Below are positions 28,290 to 39,481 of a DNA stretch of 64,000 nucleotides, piece after piece. Every line of letters begins with the position of its first letter. Positions within the stretch are counted from its first letter, which is position 1. The DNA comes from Gordionus sp. m RMFG-2023 (Eukaryota > Nematomorpha > Gordioida > Chordodea > Parachordodidae). The notes below the pieces were generated by a model. That model ran no database searches, was not told the origin of the DNA, and saw nothing but the letters and a program-made list of their open reading frames with translations. Where the stretch lies: positions 10,201,743-10,265,742 of the forward strand of contig NC_088778.1 of the NCBI RefSeq assembly GCF_954871325.1, written 5' to 3'. A program made the position numbers and the translations under genes.

Positions 28290-28930
28290 ATGTCCCGCAA
28301 AACTACCGCAATTGTAAATCTACCATGTGTGTGTATAACATTATAGGGATAGGCGCTTAATTATCACGTATCACGTTTAAATACATAATATACTCCAAAA
28401 ATAAGAAATAATACAGATGCAACTACAGTTGCGGCAATTGTAATCACTTATCTTGTAGTACAACATTCGTAGAGATACTTATCATCACAATGTTAGTAGA
28501 ATCTTTTCCCCATAATATTTAACGACTCTAATATAAATGAAAACTATACTTGTAGAACAAAAATGAGCAAGGCTATCATCAATGTTTTAGGACCTAAATC
28601 CAGGAGGTCATCTCTTGACGATTTGAAAGATGGGCATACATATGCAATTCTAACAGATGCATCTAATAAGGGAAATATTAAAATATCTCCTTTGATCCTC
28701 TGCTAATTCAACAAAATTAAGGTCGTTTCAATAAAACTATTAAATTTTTCCCCCTCAAATAGTGAAAAATCTAAAGACATAGCTAACCATATAATGGTAA
28801 ATATAGCAGATTCGAGATTATCAATAAATTGCATGTCAGCTTTCTGATCTGATAATGCCTCAGTGAATTTGGTAAAAACAGAGTGTATTTACAGAATTGA
28901 GTCAGCACAATATTGGTTGCGATATGTTCC
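28290..28930 (+). pseudogene. hAT transposase 5' segment, left inverted copy
   Basis: In plus-strand reading: MSKAIINVLGPKSRRSSLDD, then LKDGHTYAILTDASNKGNIK, a segment known from hAT-like transposases (SDASNKGNxKLxP). It matches the segment at about 34770-34930 in inverse orientation at roughly 80%. Frame changes follow. Confidence 0.65.
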
Positions 28931-29081
28931 TAATACCCGTCATCGATAGAATTTTAAAATATAAACCTTTAAAAAATATTTCATAAAGATTATAAAAGCT
29001 GTCCTAACATTTGGAAAATTTTTTTTAATAATAAATGGCAGAGGTATATTTAGGAATGATTTCACGTGTAGGAAATTGAAG

Positions 29082-29237
29082 TGTTTTATTAAATAAGTAA
29101 AATAGGTAAAGTAATTAAAAGTATCTTTAATACAAAATATCACGTATATATATATAATGAATTCAATCCTTCAGGTTATGTAATTTACAAACGAAAAGTT
29201 AATATTATATTCAATTTACAATTACATTTATATTACA
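29082..29237 (-). repeat. 3' LTR of Gypsy B
   Basis: Shares ATCACGTATATATATATAAT and the following 100 bases with 33200-33344. It has a small insertion relative to the other LTR. Confidence 0.9.
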
Positions 29238-32200
29238 GTTCTCCCCATTATAAATTGAATTAATCGTGATAACGTAGTGGGGGTTTCGAAACTCTTTTTT
29301 CAAGAGTTGTATTCTCATGTTCTGCCTTTTCCACTTCTTCGGTCAACGTAACGGGTATTTCCTTCTCTTGTGTATGTGCATCCCTCGATTGATCTGCATG
29401 CTTGTTTTTAACGATCCCCTCTGATTCCACATCGTACAATATTGCGCTTTTTCGTTGTAACACTTTTCCTTCATGCCACCCTGCTGTACTTTCGTTTGCT
29501 ATCCAAACTTTTTGCTGCTCTTCAAACTCCCGAGGTTCAACACTTCTATCTTTGTAGTACTTTTGTTTCCATAGAGCGTTTTCTGTCCTTTCTCTCGTTG
29601 ATAATTTCCACTGATCTAATGTCGTCCTAAGCGACCTTCCAAACATCATCTCGGCAGGGAATTTACCAGTAGTTGCATTGGGAGTATTACGGTGAGTAAT
29701 TAAAACATTCGCTAAATTTAACTGGTCCGGAGTCCCACATCTCCTTCCAGCATAGAAACGCGTCTTTATCGTCCGTATATATCGTTCAGCCAAACCATTC
29801 GATTTGGGGCTATAAGGGGCCGATCTAAAATGTTTTATATTGTTTTTAAAAAGAAACGTTTTGAATTCAGATCCAGTAAACTGAGTACCGTTATCTGAGA
29901 CAATGTAGCGAGTAGCGAAATAATTACGCAGATTATTTATTACACTCGCCGAATTAATATGTGTTAAAATTGCAACTTCAACCCATTTGGTAAAAGCGTC
30001 TACGCAAATTAACCAATATTTTCCAGATACGGGGCCTGTCAAATCAATGTGTAATCGTTCCCAAGGTCGGGTAGGAATGTTCCAATTGTATAATGGCACT
30101 TCTTTAGCTCCCGGCCTTCCTTCTTGACAACTCTTACAACATTTAACAAAGTCTTCAACATCAGTATCGAGATTTGTCCAAAAAACGTAATATCTACACA
30201 ATGATTTCATCCCCACTATCCCAGGATGTCCTCGATGAATCACATATAAAACCTCCTTTTTTAAAATATCTGGAATAATAATTCTATCATTATAAAATAA
30301 TAATCCTTCTTCGAACGAAATATTATCTTTAATCGAAATATATTTTTTTACAATCTCCGAATAATTATTTATATTATCAATATACCAATGATTTTTTATT
30401 AATTTAATAATCTCTTTTAGGTTTATATCATTGCTCGTTTCACTTACGACTTTACTGCGAGTGAAAGATAAATCTTCTATTAAATTAATTTTTAATCCTC
30501 TGATTTCTTCTTCGAATTTTTTTGTAACATCATTGGTTTTTGCTTTCTCTACCCCCAAACGGGACAGAGCATCGGCACATTTGTTATGATTACCTGGTCT
30601 ATATATTATCTCATAATCATAATTTAATAGCTTAGTCGCCCACCGTATTAAACGGTTATTTGTTATTTTGTTAAGATCTCTTTTATCAACTAAAATATAT
30701 TGTAATGGTTTATGATCAGTAACCAAGATAAAATGTCTTCCAAAAATATATTGATGAAACTTCTCGATAGCGAACATGATCGCCGAAGCCTCCCGATCAA
30801 TTGTGGCATAATTCTTTTCAGCCGCCGAAAGTGTCCTCGATGCGTAAGCAATCGGTTTCTCCTGGCCAGTAAGAAATCAGTGTGCAATAACAGCTCCTAG
30901 ACCATCTTCGGAAGCGTCACAAGAAATCACGACAGGGATATCGGCTGAATAAGGAATTATTGTATCTTCTTTTGACAATATATTTTTAACTTTAGTAAAT
31001 ATTTCATTTTCTTTAGCTGACCAAAACCAACCAACATTTTTACTCGTTAGTCGGTGTAAAGGCGCACAAATAGAATGCAAATTTTTAAAATGCCTCATGA
31101 TAATTCACTATTCCAAGAAATGAACGTAGTTCTTTAACATTGGAAGGTGTTTTAAAATTTTTTATAGCGCTAATCTTATCTTCTGTAGGGTGAATTCCGA
31201 AACTGTCAATAACATGGCCTAAATAAGTGACTGACTTTTCTCCGATTTTAATTTTATCGATCGTCGTGGTCAGTCCAGCCTTCTCAAATCTTCTTAATAC
31301 TTCTTCCAAATTAACTATGTGATCGGAATTATTCTCACCTGCAATAATTATGTCGTCTAAAAATACACTAACCATAGGAATTCCCTTTAATAGGTTTTTC
31401 ATAAAGCGTTGGAATATTATCGGAGCGCTAGTCAAACCAAATGGAATTCTTTGGTATCGGTAATAACCGACATGTGTCGAAATTACTAAAAGGTCCCTAC
31501 ATTCTGGACTAACTCCGAATTGTAAAAATGCATCTCTTAAATCTATTGTTGAAAATATTTTACCACCCGCGATCTTATTTGTTAGGTCGACAAAAGTTGG
31601 TAGTAAATCGTTATCGATCGCTAGATATTTGTTGATTGTTAAACGAAAATCTCCGCATATCCGTACGGCACCGGATTTCTTTAAGATATTAACCGTTGGC
31701 GTAGCCCAAGTGATTGGAGTTATTGTTGGATCCACCTTCTCGATAACGCCTTCGTCTAAAAGTCTGTCCAACTCAGCTTCAATGATTCGAGGCAACGGAA
31801 AAGAAACTCTTCTTGCTGGTAATGCAATCGGTAACGTGTTTGGTTCTATTCGGATGACTGCCTTTTGCAGTTTGATTTCACCTAATTTTTTTTTAAAAAC
31901 TTGAGGGAATTTTGAAGCAATCTATTTAAAGAGGGAACATTCATATTTATTTTACGAACTTCTTCCGGTAGTTTTATATCAAATTCTCTAATGAAAGGCA
32001 TCCCAAAAATAAGGGAATTCTCCCCTTTAACTTCCCAAATAAGTAAAAATTTCGAAATATTTTTTACTTTGACTTCTACGGTACATTTACCTAGTACTTC
32101 GATTTGGATATGATTATATCCCACTAATTTATAAGCCGGTGATAGTTGTGGTCTGCCAATACGATTTCAGGTGACCTCATCAATCACACTACACGCGGCG

Positions 32201-33199
32201 CCGGTATCAAACTCCATAGCTAGCTGCAACCCATTTATCTTCGCATCGATGGTTGCTTTATTTGAAAATGACAGGCGAGGTGTCCGTGGCAGAATCATTT
32301 GTATGGCATGGGTTCTACAATCTTTCGCTATGTGGTTTGCCTTACCGCAACGAAAGCATATCACTTTCTTTTGAATAGAGTTAGGTTTGATACTAGGTCT
32401 ATAATTATTATTAGGAATATAATTGTTACTAAAGTGTTTATTATTATTGAAGATATTGACGTTTGTATAATTATTATTTCTAAAATAATTATTTTTCGAA
32501 CCCTGTGTTGGCTTATTTTTAATTATTTTATTAACTTCAGTCTGGGTTTCATTTTCCAACGAAGACAGCGCGATCGCTAAACGCACGGTCTCTTCAAAAG
32601 TAATATTGCCTTCGATATACTTTGACCGAAGTTCTTTGTCCAACTCAGGTAAGCCTACTCCTAGGATAAATATATCTCTTAAAAGTTCATCAAAAGGCGG
32701 TTTAAAATTACAAAGAGAACAGACAGTTTTAACCCTAATTGAAAAGTCAATAATCGTCTCACTGCATCTTTTTAACGTAAAAATTTTTTTCCTATTTACG
32801 AAAATGCTCGAACTATCCTTGAACACCAAATTTAAGCTTTTTATTAAAGTATCATAATTTATCATCTCTAAATTTATTGGAAAGTGAAAGTTCTTAATTT
32901 TGATAAGATTGTCTGTTCCGATATAGGCTAAAAGGAGGTCTTTTTTTGTATTTAAATCTATAATATTTCTTACTTTATAAATTAACTCCAAGTTAAATAA
33001 GTAGTCCTGAATATTTACTTTTTCTTTGACTAATTCTGGAATATGGAATTTAATAGGAACTACTTCCATTGAGTCTTTAACTTTAATAGGAACTACTTCC
33101 ATTGAATCTTCAACTTTAATAGGAGCTACTTCCATTGAGTCTTTTACTTTAAATTTAATAAATCAAATAAATCTTCTCTAAAAATCGTCGCCAATGAAG

Positions 33200-33344
33200 T
33201 GTTTAAATAAGTAAAATAGGTAAAAATACAAAATATCACGTATATATATATAATGAATTCAATCCTTCAGGTTATGTAATTTACAAACGAAAAGTTAATA
33301 TTATATTCAATTTAAATTCAATTTACAATTACATTTATATTACA
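33200..33344 (-). repeat. 5' LTR of Gypsy B
   Basis: Partner of 29082-29237. It contains a short internal duplication of TTCAATTTA not present in the other copy. Confidence 0.9.
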
Positions 33345-35100
33345 GAAATCTACTACATGCTGTTAATATGTAGTTGCAATCAGAAAAATCTTAATAAAGA
33401 TTCACAAAATTATGCTGAAGATGTGTTCATCTTTACAGTTAATAATTGACAATAAATTTTATAGCGCCATTGCTAAAACTTAATTATATTTTACATTTAA
33501 ATAATAGAACTAAATGTTTGCCGTCGTTATTGAGATATTTATAAAATTCCTGGCATGACATATTATATATTTGTTTAACCATTAACTCGGCCTCTAATGT
33601 TGTTAAAGAAATCATTTCTCCTTTTCCCAGGCAGTCCTCATCAGGCTAAAAATGCGCTCGGATGAGGCATTAGAATGAGGTAAGGAGAAGAAATACTCGC
33701 ATATTTTTTTCCAAGCATGGGGATTTATCGTTATTACGAAAAAATTCTGCCCATTTCTCCTCTGCTTTAAGACCATCTAACTTTAAGTATTTTGGCGAAT
33801 CATAAAAAATAGAGAGAATTACAATCTCCTCAAACAAGATATCAATGTCTTTCGGTATTTTTAATATATTTATTAAATTATAATCAATTGATGGTTTCTG
33901 TTCCAAGGTCATAATATTTGTACATTTGTAAATAGAGATATAAAATCAAATTTTGATTGTAAATATTCTAAAATTGTCTTAATAAAAATATCTGCTTCAT
34001 TTAAAAATGTATTAATTAGAGTATTATTTGAACATTTTAATATAATATTTTTAGCAATAGCGCCATAAAATTTATTATCAATTTTTAACCGTAGAGATGA
34101 ACAGAGCTGTAGCATGATTTTGTGATATTTTTAATAAAGAATATTCTGATTGCAAAGGAATATTAATTGCATGAAGTAGATTTCCTACATGTGAAACGAA
34201 TCACAAATATGCTTCTGCCATTTCATACTCGAAAAAATTCCTCAAAATTTTAGGACAGCTTTTAAAATCTCTATTTAAGAAATATTTTTTTTAAGGTTTG
34301 TAAAATTTTAAAATTCTATCGATGGCAGGTATTAATGGCAACCACATGATAGGTTCTATCGATGGTAAGTATTAATGACAACCACCTGATAGGTTTATAT
34401 CGCAACAACTCACACATTCCAAGTCAGACCACTTCATCAACTCTTTTAGTTGATAAATTAAATTTGTTAAAACATTTCATCACAATTATTTCGACATCCT
34501 CAGATAGTATAATCATTGCCTTCTTGCAAGAATTATGTAGTATATGGCATATACAACCAATTTGTATTAATTCATTATTGTGCTTCCTCAATTCGGTAAC
34601 TTTTTTCCAAAAATTTACAGAGGCATTATCAGCGCAGAAAACTGACATGCAAATCATTGGTAACCCTGAATCAGCTATATTTACCATTATGTGGCTAGCT
34701 ACATTGTTAGATTTTTCAATATCCGAGAAAAAAATTTTAACAGTTTTATTGAAATGTTCTTATTCTTGTTGAAATAGCGAAGGATCGAGGGAAATGTTTT
34801 AATATTTCCCTTATTAAATGCATCTATTAGAATTGCATATGGATGCCCATCTTTCAAATCGTCTAGAATTGACCTTTAGGATTCAAGTACTAAAATACTT
34901 GTGATAGCCTTGCTCATTTTTGTTCTGCCACAAGTAAGGTTTGTACTTATATTGGAGTCGTTAAATATCATGAGAAAAAGATTCGACCTACATTGTGATG
35001 ATATAGCTCTGTGAATGTTGAACTACATGATAGATGTATACGATTTCCGCAAATGTAGTTGCATCTGTATTATTTATTATTTTTGAGAATATTTTTGTAT
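33345..35100 (-). pseudogene. hAT transposase, minus strand, decayed
   Basis: From right to left the pieces read: SKAI (near 34920), DLKDGHPYAILI, then MVNIADSGLPMICMSVFCAD and NASVNFWKKVTELRKHNNEL (the hAT DNAxxN segment), CICHILHNSCKKA (CxxH core), then two C-terminal segments at 34115-33909 and 33912-33670. Frame changes and stops interrupt it. The C-terminal dimerisation motif is not clear because Gypsy B entered here. Confidence 0.7.
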
Positions 35101-35451
35101 TGCAATCGATGTAGATATACTCCCCTGTACTGACTTATATGAATGAAAGATTTATTATTGGATAAAAATAAAACAGGATAGAAAGAAATTTACAAAACGA
35201 ACATGTTTTTCGAATAAATATTTAAAATTTATTTTAAAATATAAAAATAATCAATTAATGTCTCTCAAAATTATTATTTATATTAAAAACGTTAAAATAC
35301 TATTAAAAAAAATTGTGGGAGAAATTTAAAAATTTGGTAAATTTTTGCAGGAGATTTCTAATTGCGGTAGTTTTGCAGGAGAGAGATGTCTGCGTGTAAA
35401 CTAAAAAATTGTGGGAGTCTCCCGCTGATGGGGGGAGACATAATAACCCTG

Positions 35452-36118
35452 GTCGGGATAGGCAGTCAGGTACTATGTTGTGTTTACCCGCCCTATGTTT
35501 TATATCAAAATTGTACGCTCCTATCGCTATATTCCATTTCTGCAGCCTCATAGACATGGAAGTATCTTCCTTAAGGCCTTTTGAAAAGATGTATATTAGC
35601 GGTTTATGATCTGTCATAATTGTAAATCTCGTTCCGATCAAGTATTCTTGAAATCTTTTTATGGCAAAGATAATAGCTAATGCCTCACGTTCGATATTAG
35701 AGTAATTGAACTCTGCTTTTAATAATGCTCTGGATGCAAATGCGATGGGTTTCTCTTTTCCATCGGTATTAAACTGAAATAGAACTGCTCCTTCTCCCTT
35801 CTTAGAGGCATCGGCAGCTATACCAATAGGCAATTTAGGATTAAAAAAAACTGATGTCGGAGGTTGAGATATCAATAGTTTTAATTCATCGAAGCTTTTT
35901 TTGTGTTTGTTATTCCATGACCACTCCTTTATATTTGTCATCTTGTATAGTGGATTAGCTATATGCTCGAAATTGTTTAAAAATTTTCTGTAATAACTGG
36001 CCATACCTAGAAATGTTACGAGTTCGTCATGTGATTTCGGCTCTGACATGTTGATTATAGCTTTAATTTTGTCAACCCTCTGCATCGATATCGTGTCCAA
36101 GAAACCTAACGTTGGTTT
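35452..36118 (-). mobile_element. Ty3/Gypsy fossil A, RT end and RNase H part
   Basis: Minus-strand segment: RT thumb (DELVTFLGMASYYRKFL), RNase H (IGIAADASKKGEGAVLFQ, IAFASRALLKAEFNYSNIER, MTDHKPLIY) and the tether region (HRAGKHNIVPDCLSRPG). At its upstream edge, 36119, it is cut by another hAT-type end. Broken, with no LTRs in the window. Confidence 0.85.
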
Positions 36119-36240
36119 CAGGGGCGTAGCTAGCTTTTACAATCTCAGGGGGCTCAACTAAAAAAAATTTTATGGGGAGCGAAGTCCCCCATACTTTTTG
36201 CTAACTATGAATAAATATTCAGGATTTCATATTTTGTCAT
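36119..36240 (+). mobile_element. hAT-type end, CAGGGGCGTAGCTAGC family
   Basis: It starts CAGGGGCGTAGCTAGC and has GGGGAGCGAAGTCCCCC about 60 bases in. A second member starts CAGTGGCGTAGCTACGG at 63187. The Gypsy A reading stops exactly here, so this is an insertion edge. The other end was not found. Confidence 0.5.
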
Positions 36241-37898
36241 TTATTATATTATGTTAACAAAATAAACTAGCATATAAATAATTAAAACAATATAAGACAT
36301 TTCTAAAAATATTATTTTTTGATACAGAATCTATTTATTACAGTATAAAATATTTTCGATTGCTGATATAAATTTTGCGTCTAAAGAATTACAAGTGATA
36401 AAAAAGGTTAATTAATTCATACATATGCCTCAATTGATAATGGTTTTTAAAAACTACATATAATAAAATTGGCAACCTACATTGACAAACGGTCAAGAAA
36501 CTAATACACTCTGTTACCCTTTTTAGACAATGTTTTATAGAAAGGACTAATAAGGAAAAATTTATAGGCCTAACCAAATCAACAATTCTTGGAGAAGAGA
36601 ATATAAACGACTAATCCAAATCATAAAACTATACGGTGGTTAGGGCTTCCTCTTAAATGACATGATGGGAGCTAGATAAGTAATTGAGAAAAAAATTGTG
36701 AGATATTAAATTTCTAAAAGATTATCTTCCATTTTTAATGATACATAAACAACTACACCGTTGACCATTATTGCTTATAAAATATGCATTCATATGCTCT
36801 CAGCATCTGTAATAACAATTTTAAATTACATAGCCACACATATATTAGATGCTGGTTAATTAGCAGTCATAGCCATGACACTAACTATTAACTTATATCA
36901 GAATTTATTGTGCTAGATAAATTGATAAAACACAAACACTAAAAATCTTTAGAAGAAATTATGCAAAAGGCAGGGATGCCATAGAAATGAAACATTTTGT
37001 AACTATAAAATAAGAACCAGAGTAATGTGATATGATAAAAGAAATTAATTAAAATTTTATATATTATTGTCGCACCACCTCTAGAGGGAGATGGTGTGAC
37101 GCAGGGAAACAAAAATGAAAAAGGGACGTAAGTGTTGTCTAGGATAGCTCTTTGGCTAGAAGACTAAAAAATTTTTTTTTAATTTTTTTTTTAAATTTTT
37201 TTTAAAATTTTTTTTAAATTTTTTTTTAAAATTTTTTTTAAATTTTTTTTTAAATTTTTTTTTTAAATTTTTTTTTATTTTATTTAAAAAACTGTTTCAA
37301 TTTAGAAATAAAATAAATAATATATACGATATTAAAATGAAATATATTTTTATGAACTAATAAAATATTAAATAACTTTCTTATTTCTATATTTCTATAC
37401 TTCTATAAATTAAATATAACAATTTTCTTTATCGATTTCCTAATAATATTTATCTCAGATATTAATATATTAATATATCAATTTCCTATTTCTATATATT
37501 GAATATAACAATTTACTTTATTTCCTAATAATATATATAACAATTTTCTTTAAACAGAATAATAAAAAAAAAGTGTTATAAATTCTTCTTTTTCAGGGTT
37601 TTTATAACCCACATAAATAATAATAAAAAAAAATATTGATAAAAAACAAATAATATCGATTAAAAAAAATAATATTGACAAAATTATAATATTGATAAAA
37701 AAACAAATAATATCGATTAAAAGAATATGGGTAATAATAAAGAAAAACAATACATATAAATTTAAAATAAGCGTGCCTATCACATGCCCCCCATAAAAAT
37801 AATCAATTAACTTACGCGAAAAATATTGTACCGCATACAATATTATTATTAATCCCGGTTTAAAAAAAAAATATAATTTGTTTTTGATAAATTTTATC
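36241..37898. other. No gene seen; A/T homopolymer block
   Basis: AT-rich. A GC-richer phrase at 37073-37140 (TCGCACCACCTCTAGAGGGA) could be part of a retroelement LTR but has no second copy here. A block of alternating T(8-10) and A(3-4) runs lies at about 37168-37290. Confidence 0.5.
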
Positions 37899-38487
37899 TC
37901 ACTGCTCTTGGAATAATTGTTCCAATTCATCGGCCGATAGATCTACTATCGGCCATTCTCCAAGTAATTCTCCTAGATCCTTCGAAAGTGGGGCCTGTTC
38001 CTGAGACGGTACTATCACCGCCACTGGTCGCTCCACTTCCAAGGCTACGGGTTGCTCAACTTTCGTCGTTCCACTTTTGTAAACCCCCAGCACCCGTTAC
38101 TGCCGGTAACGCAGTCCGGACGGAATAGGTCCCTCGAATTTGCCCACCATTATCTCTATCGTTTCTTGACCGTACCAAATTTCTTCTATAATTCCATCCC
38201 GTATAACCATGGCGGGGCCCGCGGGGGCATCGAACCTGTAAATGACTCCTTGCTCCGCAGAGAAAACATAACCAAATATTCCGTACGGTACTTAAACCCG
38301 AATGGCTGGGCTGGGGTAACTCGGATCCATGACCCATTCCGTTGAACAATTCTATAGTTTGTCTATTTCGCGGGGGTCTGGGATTGGGTCTCGATCCTGG
38401 ATGTATACGATTTCCCTCCGTGTCAACCCTGTCCCTGAAGATACTAACTCGAATTGTGATATTCTCACATTCATGAATACCCGTCAT
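37899..38487 (-). mobile_element. Extra 3' frame of Gypsy C with a CCHC knuckle
   Basis: Lies about 1 kb downstream of integrase on the same strand. Its first part (38487-38056) is basic and Pro/Arg-rich with CFLCGARSHLQVRC, a C-x2-C-x4-H-x4-C zinc knuckle. A further open stretch (38093-37899) ends acidic (LSADELEQLFQEQ). It could be a second Gag-like or accessory protein. It is not an envelope, since no membrane segment is seen. Confidence 0.5.
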
Positions 38488-39481
38488 TCTAATAAAAAAA
38501 AGGTATAATAAAAAAATATTGATAATGTACTTTCGTCTTTTTTTTTTACAATTTTTATAATTACAAAAAAAAAATTCTCTTTAAAACTAAAATTTATGGA
38601 AAATAATTAATAATTTCTTTTATGAGCGAATTTAAAAAATTATAAAAATTTGGATACTCCTTCTTCTTTTATTCTTTCCAATAACATTCTTCAAAAACAA
38701 CTTTATCTGTTCTTTTCTCCAACTGTCATCACCTCTCTATTCTCTCTCCAAAAAGATACATTCTTGTACCAATTTCTATTCATTTCCATGATTTATTAAC
38801 TTTCTCTTTTACCAATTTGTTTGACAATTTAATTTTGGGCACCACCAAATAACATTTTTTTAAAATATCATAAGTTATATAATTTATGATGGTTAATGTG
38901 CCAATAATGCTTTTCTTTAAAAAAAATGAGCGAGGGAAACAGAAAAATTTTTATCAATCGTATGAAAAAAAAATATTATATGATTGGAACATTATTACAC
39001 TGCTACTTTAAGATACATATTATCCCAGCATGGGATTTTCAACAATTTTATATATTATATCAATAAATCTATAATTAATTTGGGTATATTAAGAATTTTT
39101 AAACAATGTTAAACATTATATCAATAAATCTATGATTAATTTGGATATACTAATTTCGATATATTTTTAAAAAAAACGTTACATATATATATATTTCACT
39201 GATTATTGCAAATATATTTCCTTTCACCATATAATTCTCATGGGATTTCCAACAATTTTATATGTTATATCCATGAATCTATGTTTAATTTTTGGATAAA
39301 TTAAGAATTTTTAAACAATGTTAAACATTATATCAACGAATCTATGATTAATTTGGATATACTAATTTCGATATATTAAAAAAAAACATAACATATATAT
39401 ATATATTTATTTCATGGTATTGTTACATAGACACATACATTTCCTTTTAATTTCATATAATACATATAATATCATTTTGCT
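38488..39481. repeat. AT-rich spacer with a 211 bp tandem duplication
   Basis: The unit starting ATGGGATTTTC/ATGGGATTTCC and containing AATTTTTAAACAATGTTAAA and ATTTGGATATACTAATTTCG occurs at about 39029-39239 and 39240-39410. Confidence 0.75.

Larger units (their letters stand above)
29082..33344 (-). mobile_element. Ty3/Gypsy element B with both LTRs, 4263 bp
   Basis: LTRs of 156 and 145 bp (29082-29237, 33200-33344) run TG...CA on the minus strand and are nearly identical apart from a few indels. A purine-rich PPT (AATGGGGAGAAC) abuts the left LTR. A possible primer site (TGGCGACGATTTTTAG) lies just inside the right LTR. Parts in order on the minus strand: Gag with CCHC knuckle (33135-32167, CFRCGKANHIAKDC), protease (FDTGAACS), RT (31795-31085, VFLDDIII), RNase H (about 31098-30600) and integrase (about 30500-29260, HHCC, LHIDLTG, VSDNG, LAERY). 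It looks nearly whole, carries a few breaks and is young. No clean target duplication was seen. Confidence 0.92.
27972..35451. mobile_element. hAT transposon inserted in Gypsy A and itself split by Gypsy B
   Basis: The ends are CAGGGTTGCCAGG and ATAATAACCCTG, so CAGGGTT is the terminal inverted repeat. Flanking octamers are gtcgtgat (27964-27971) and gtcgggat (35452-35459), a target duplication with one change. Without the inner Gypsy it is about 3.2 kb. GCGGGAG, CCCGCAAAACTACCGCAATT and related words recur near the ends. Related transposase 5' segments lie in opposite orientations on the two sides. Confidence 0.8.
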
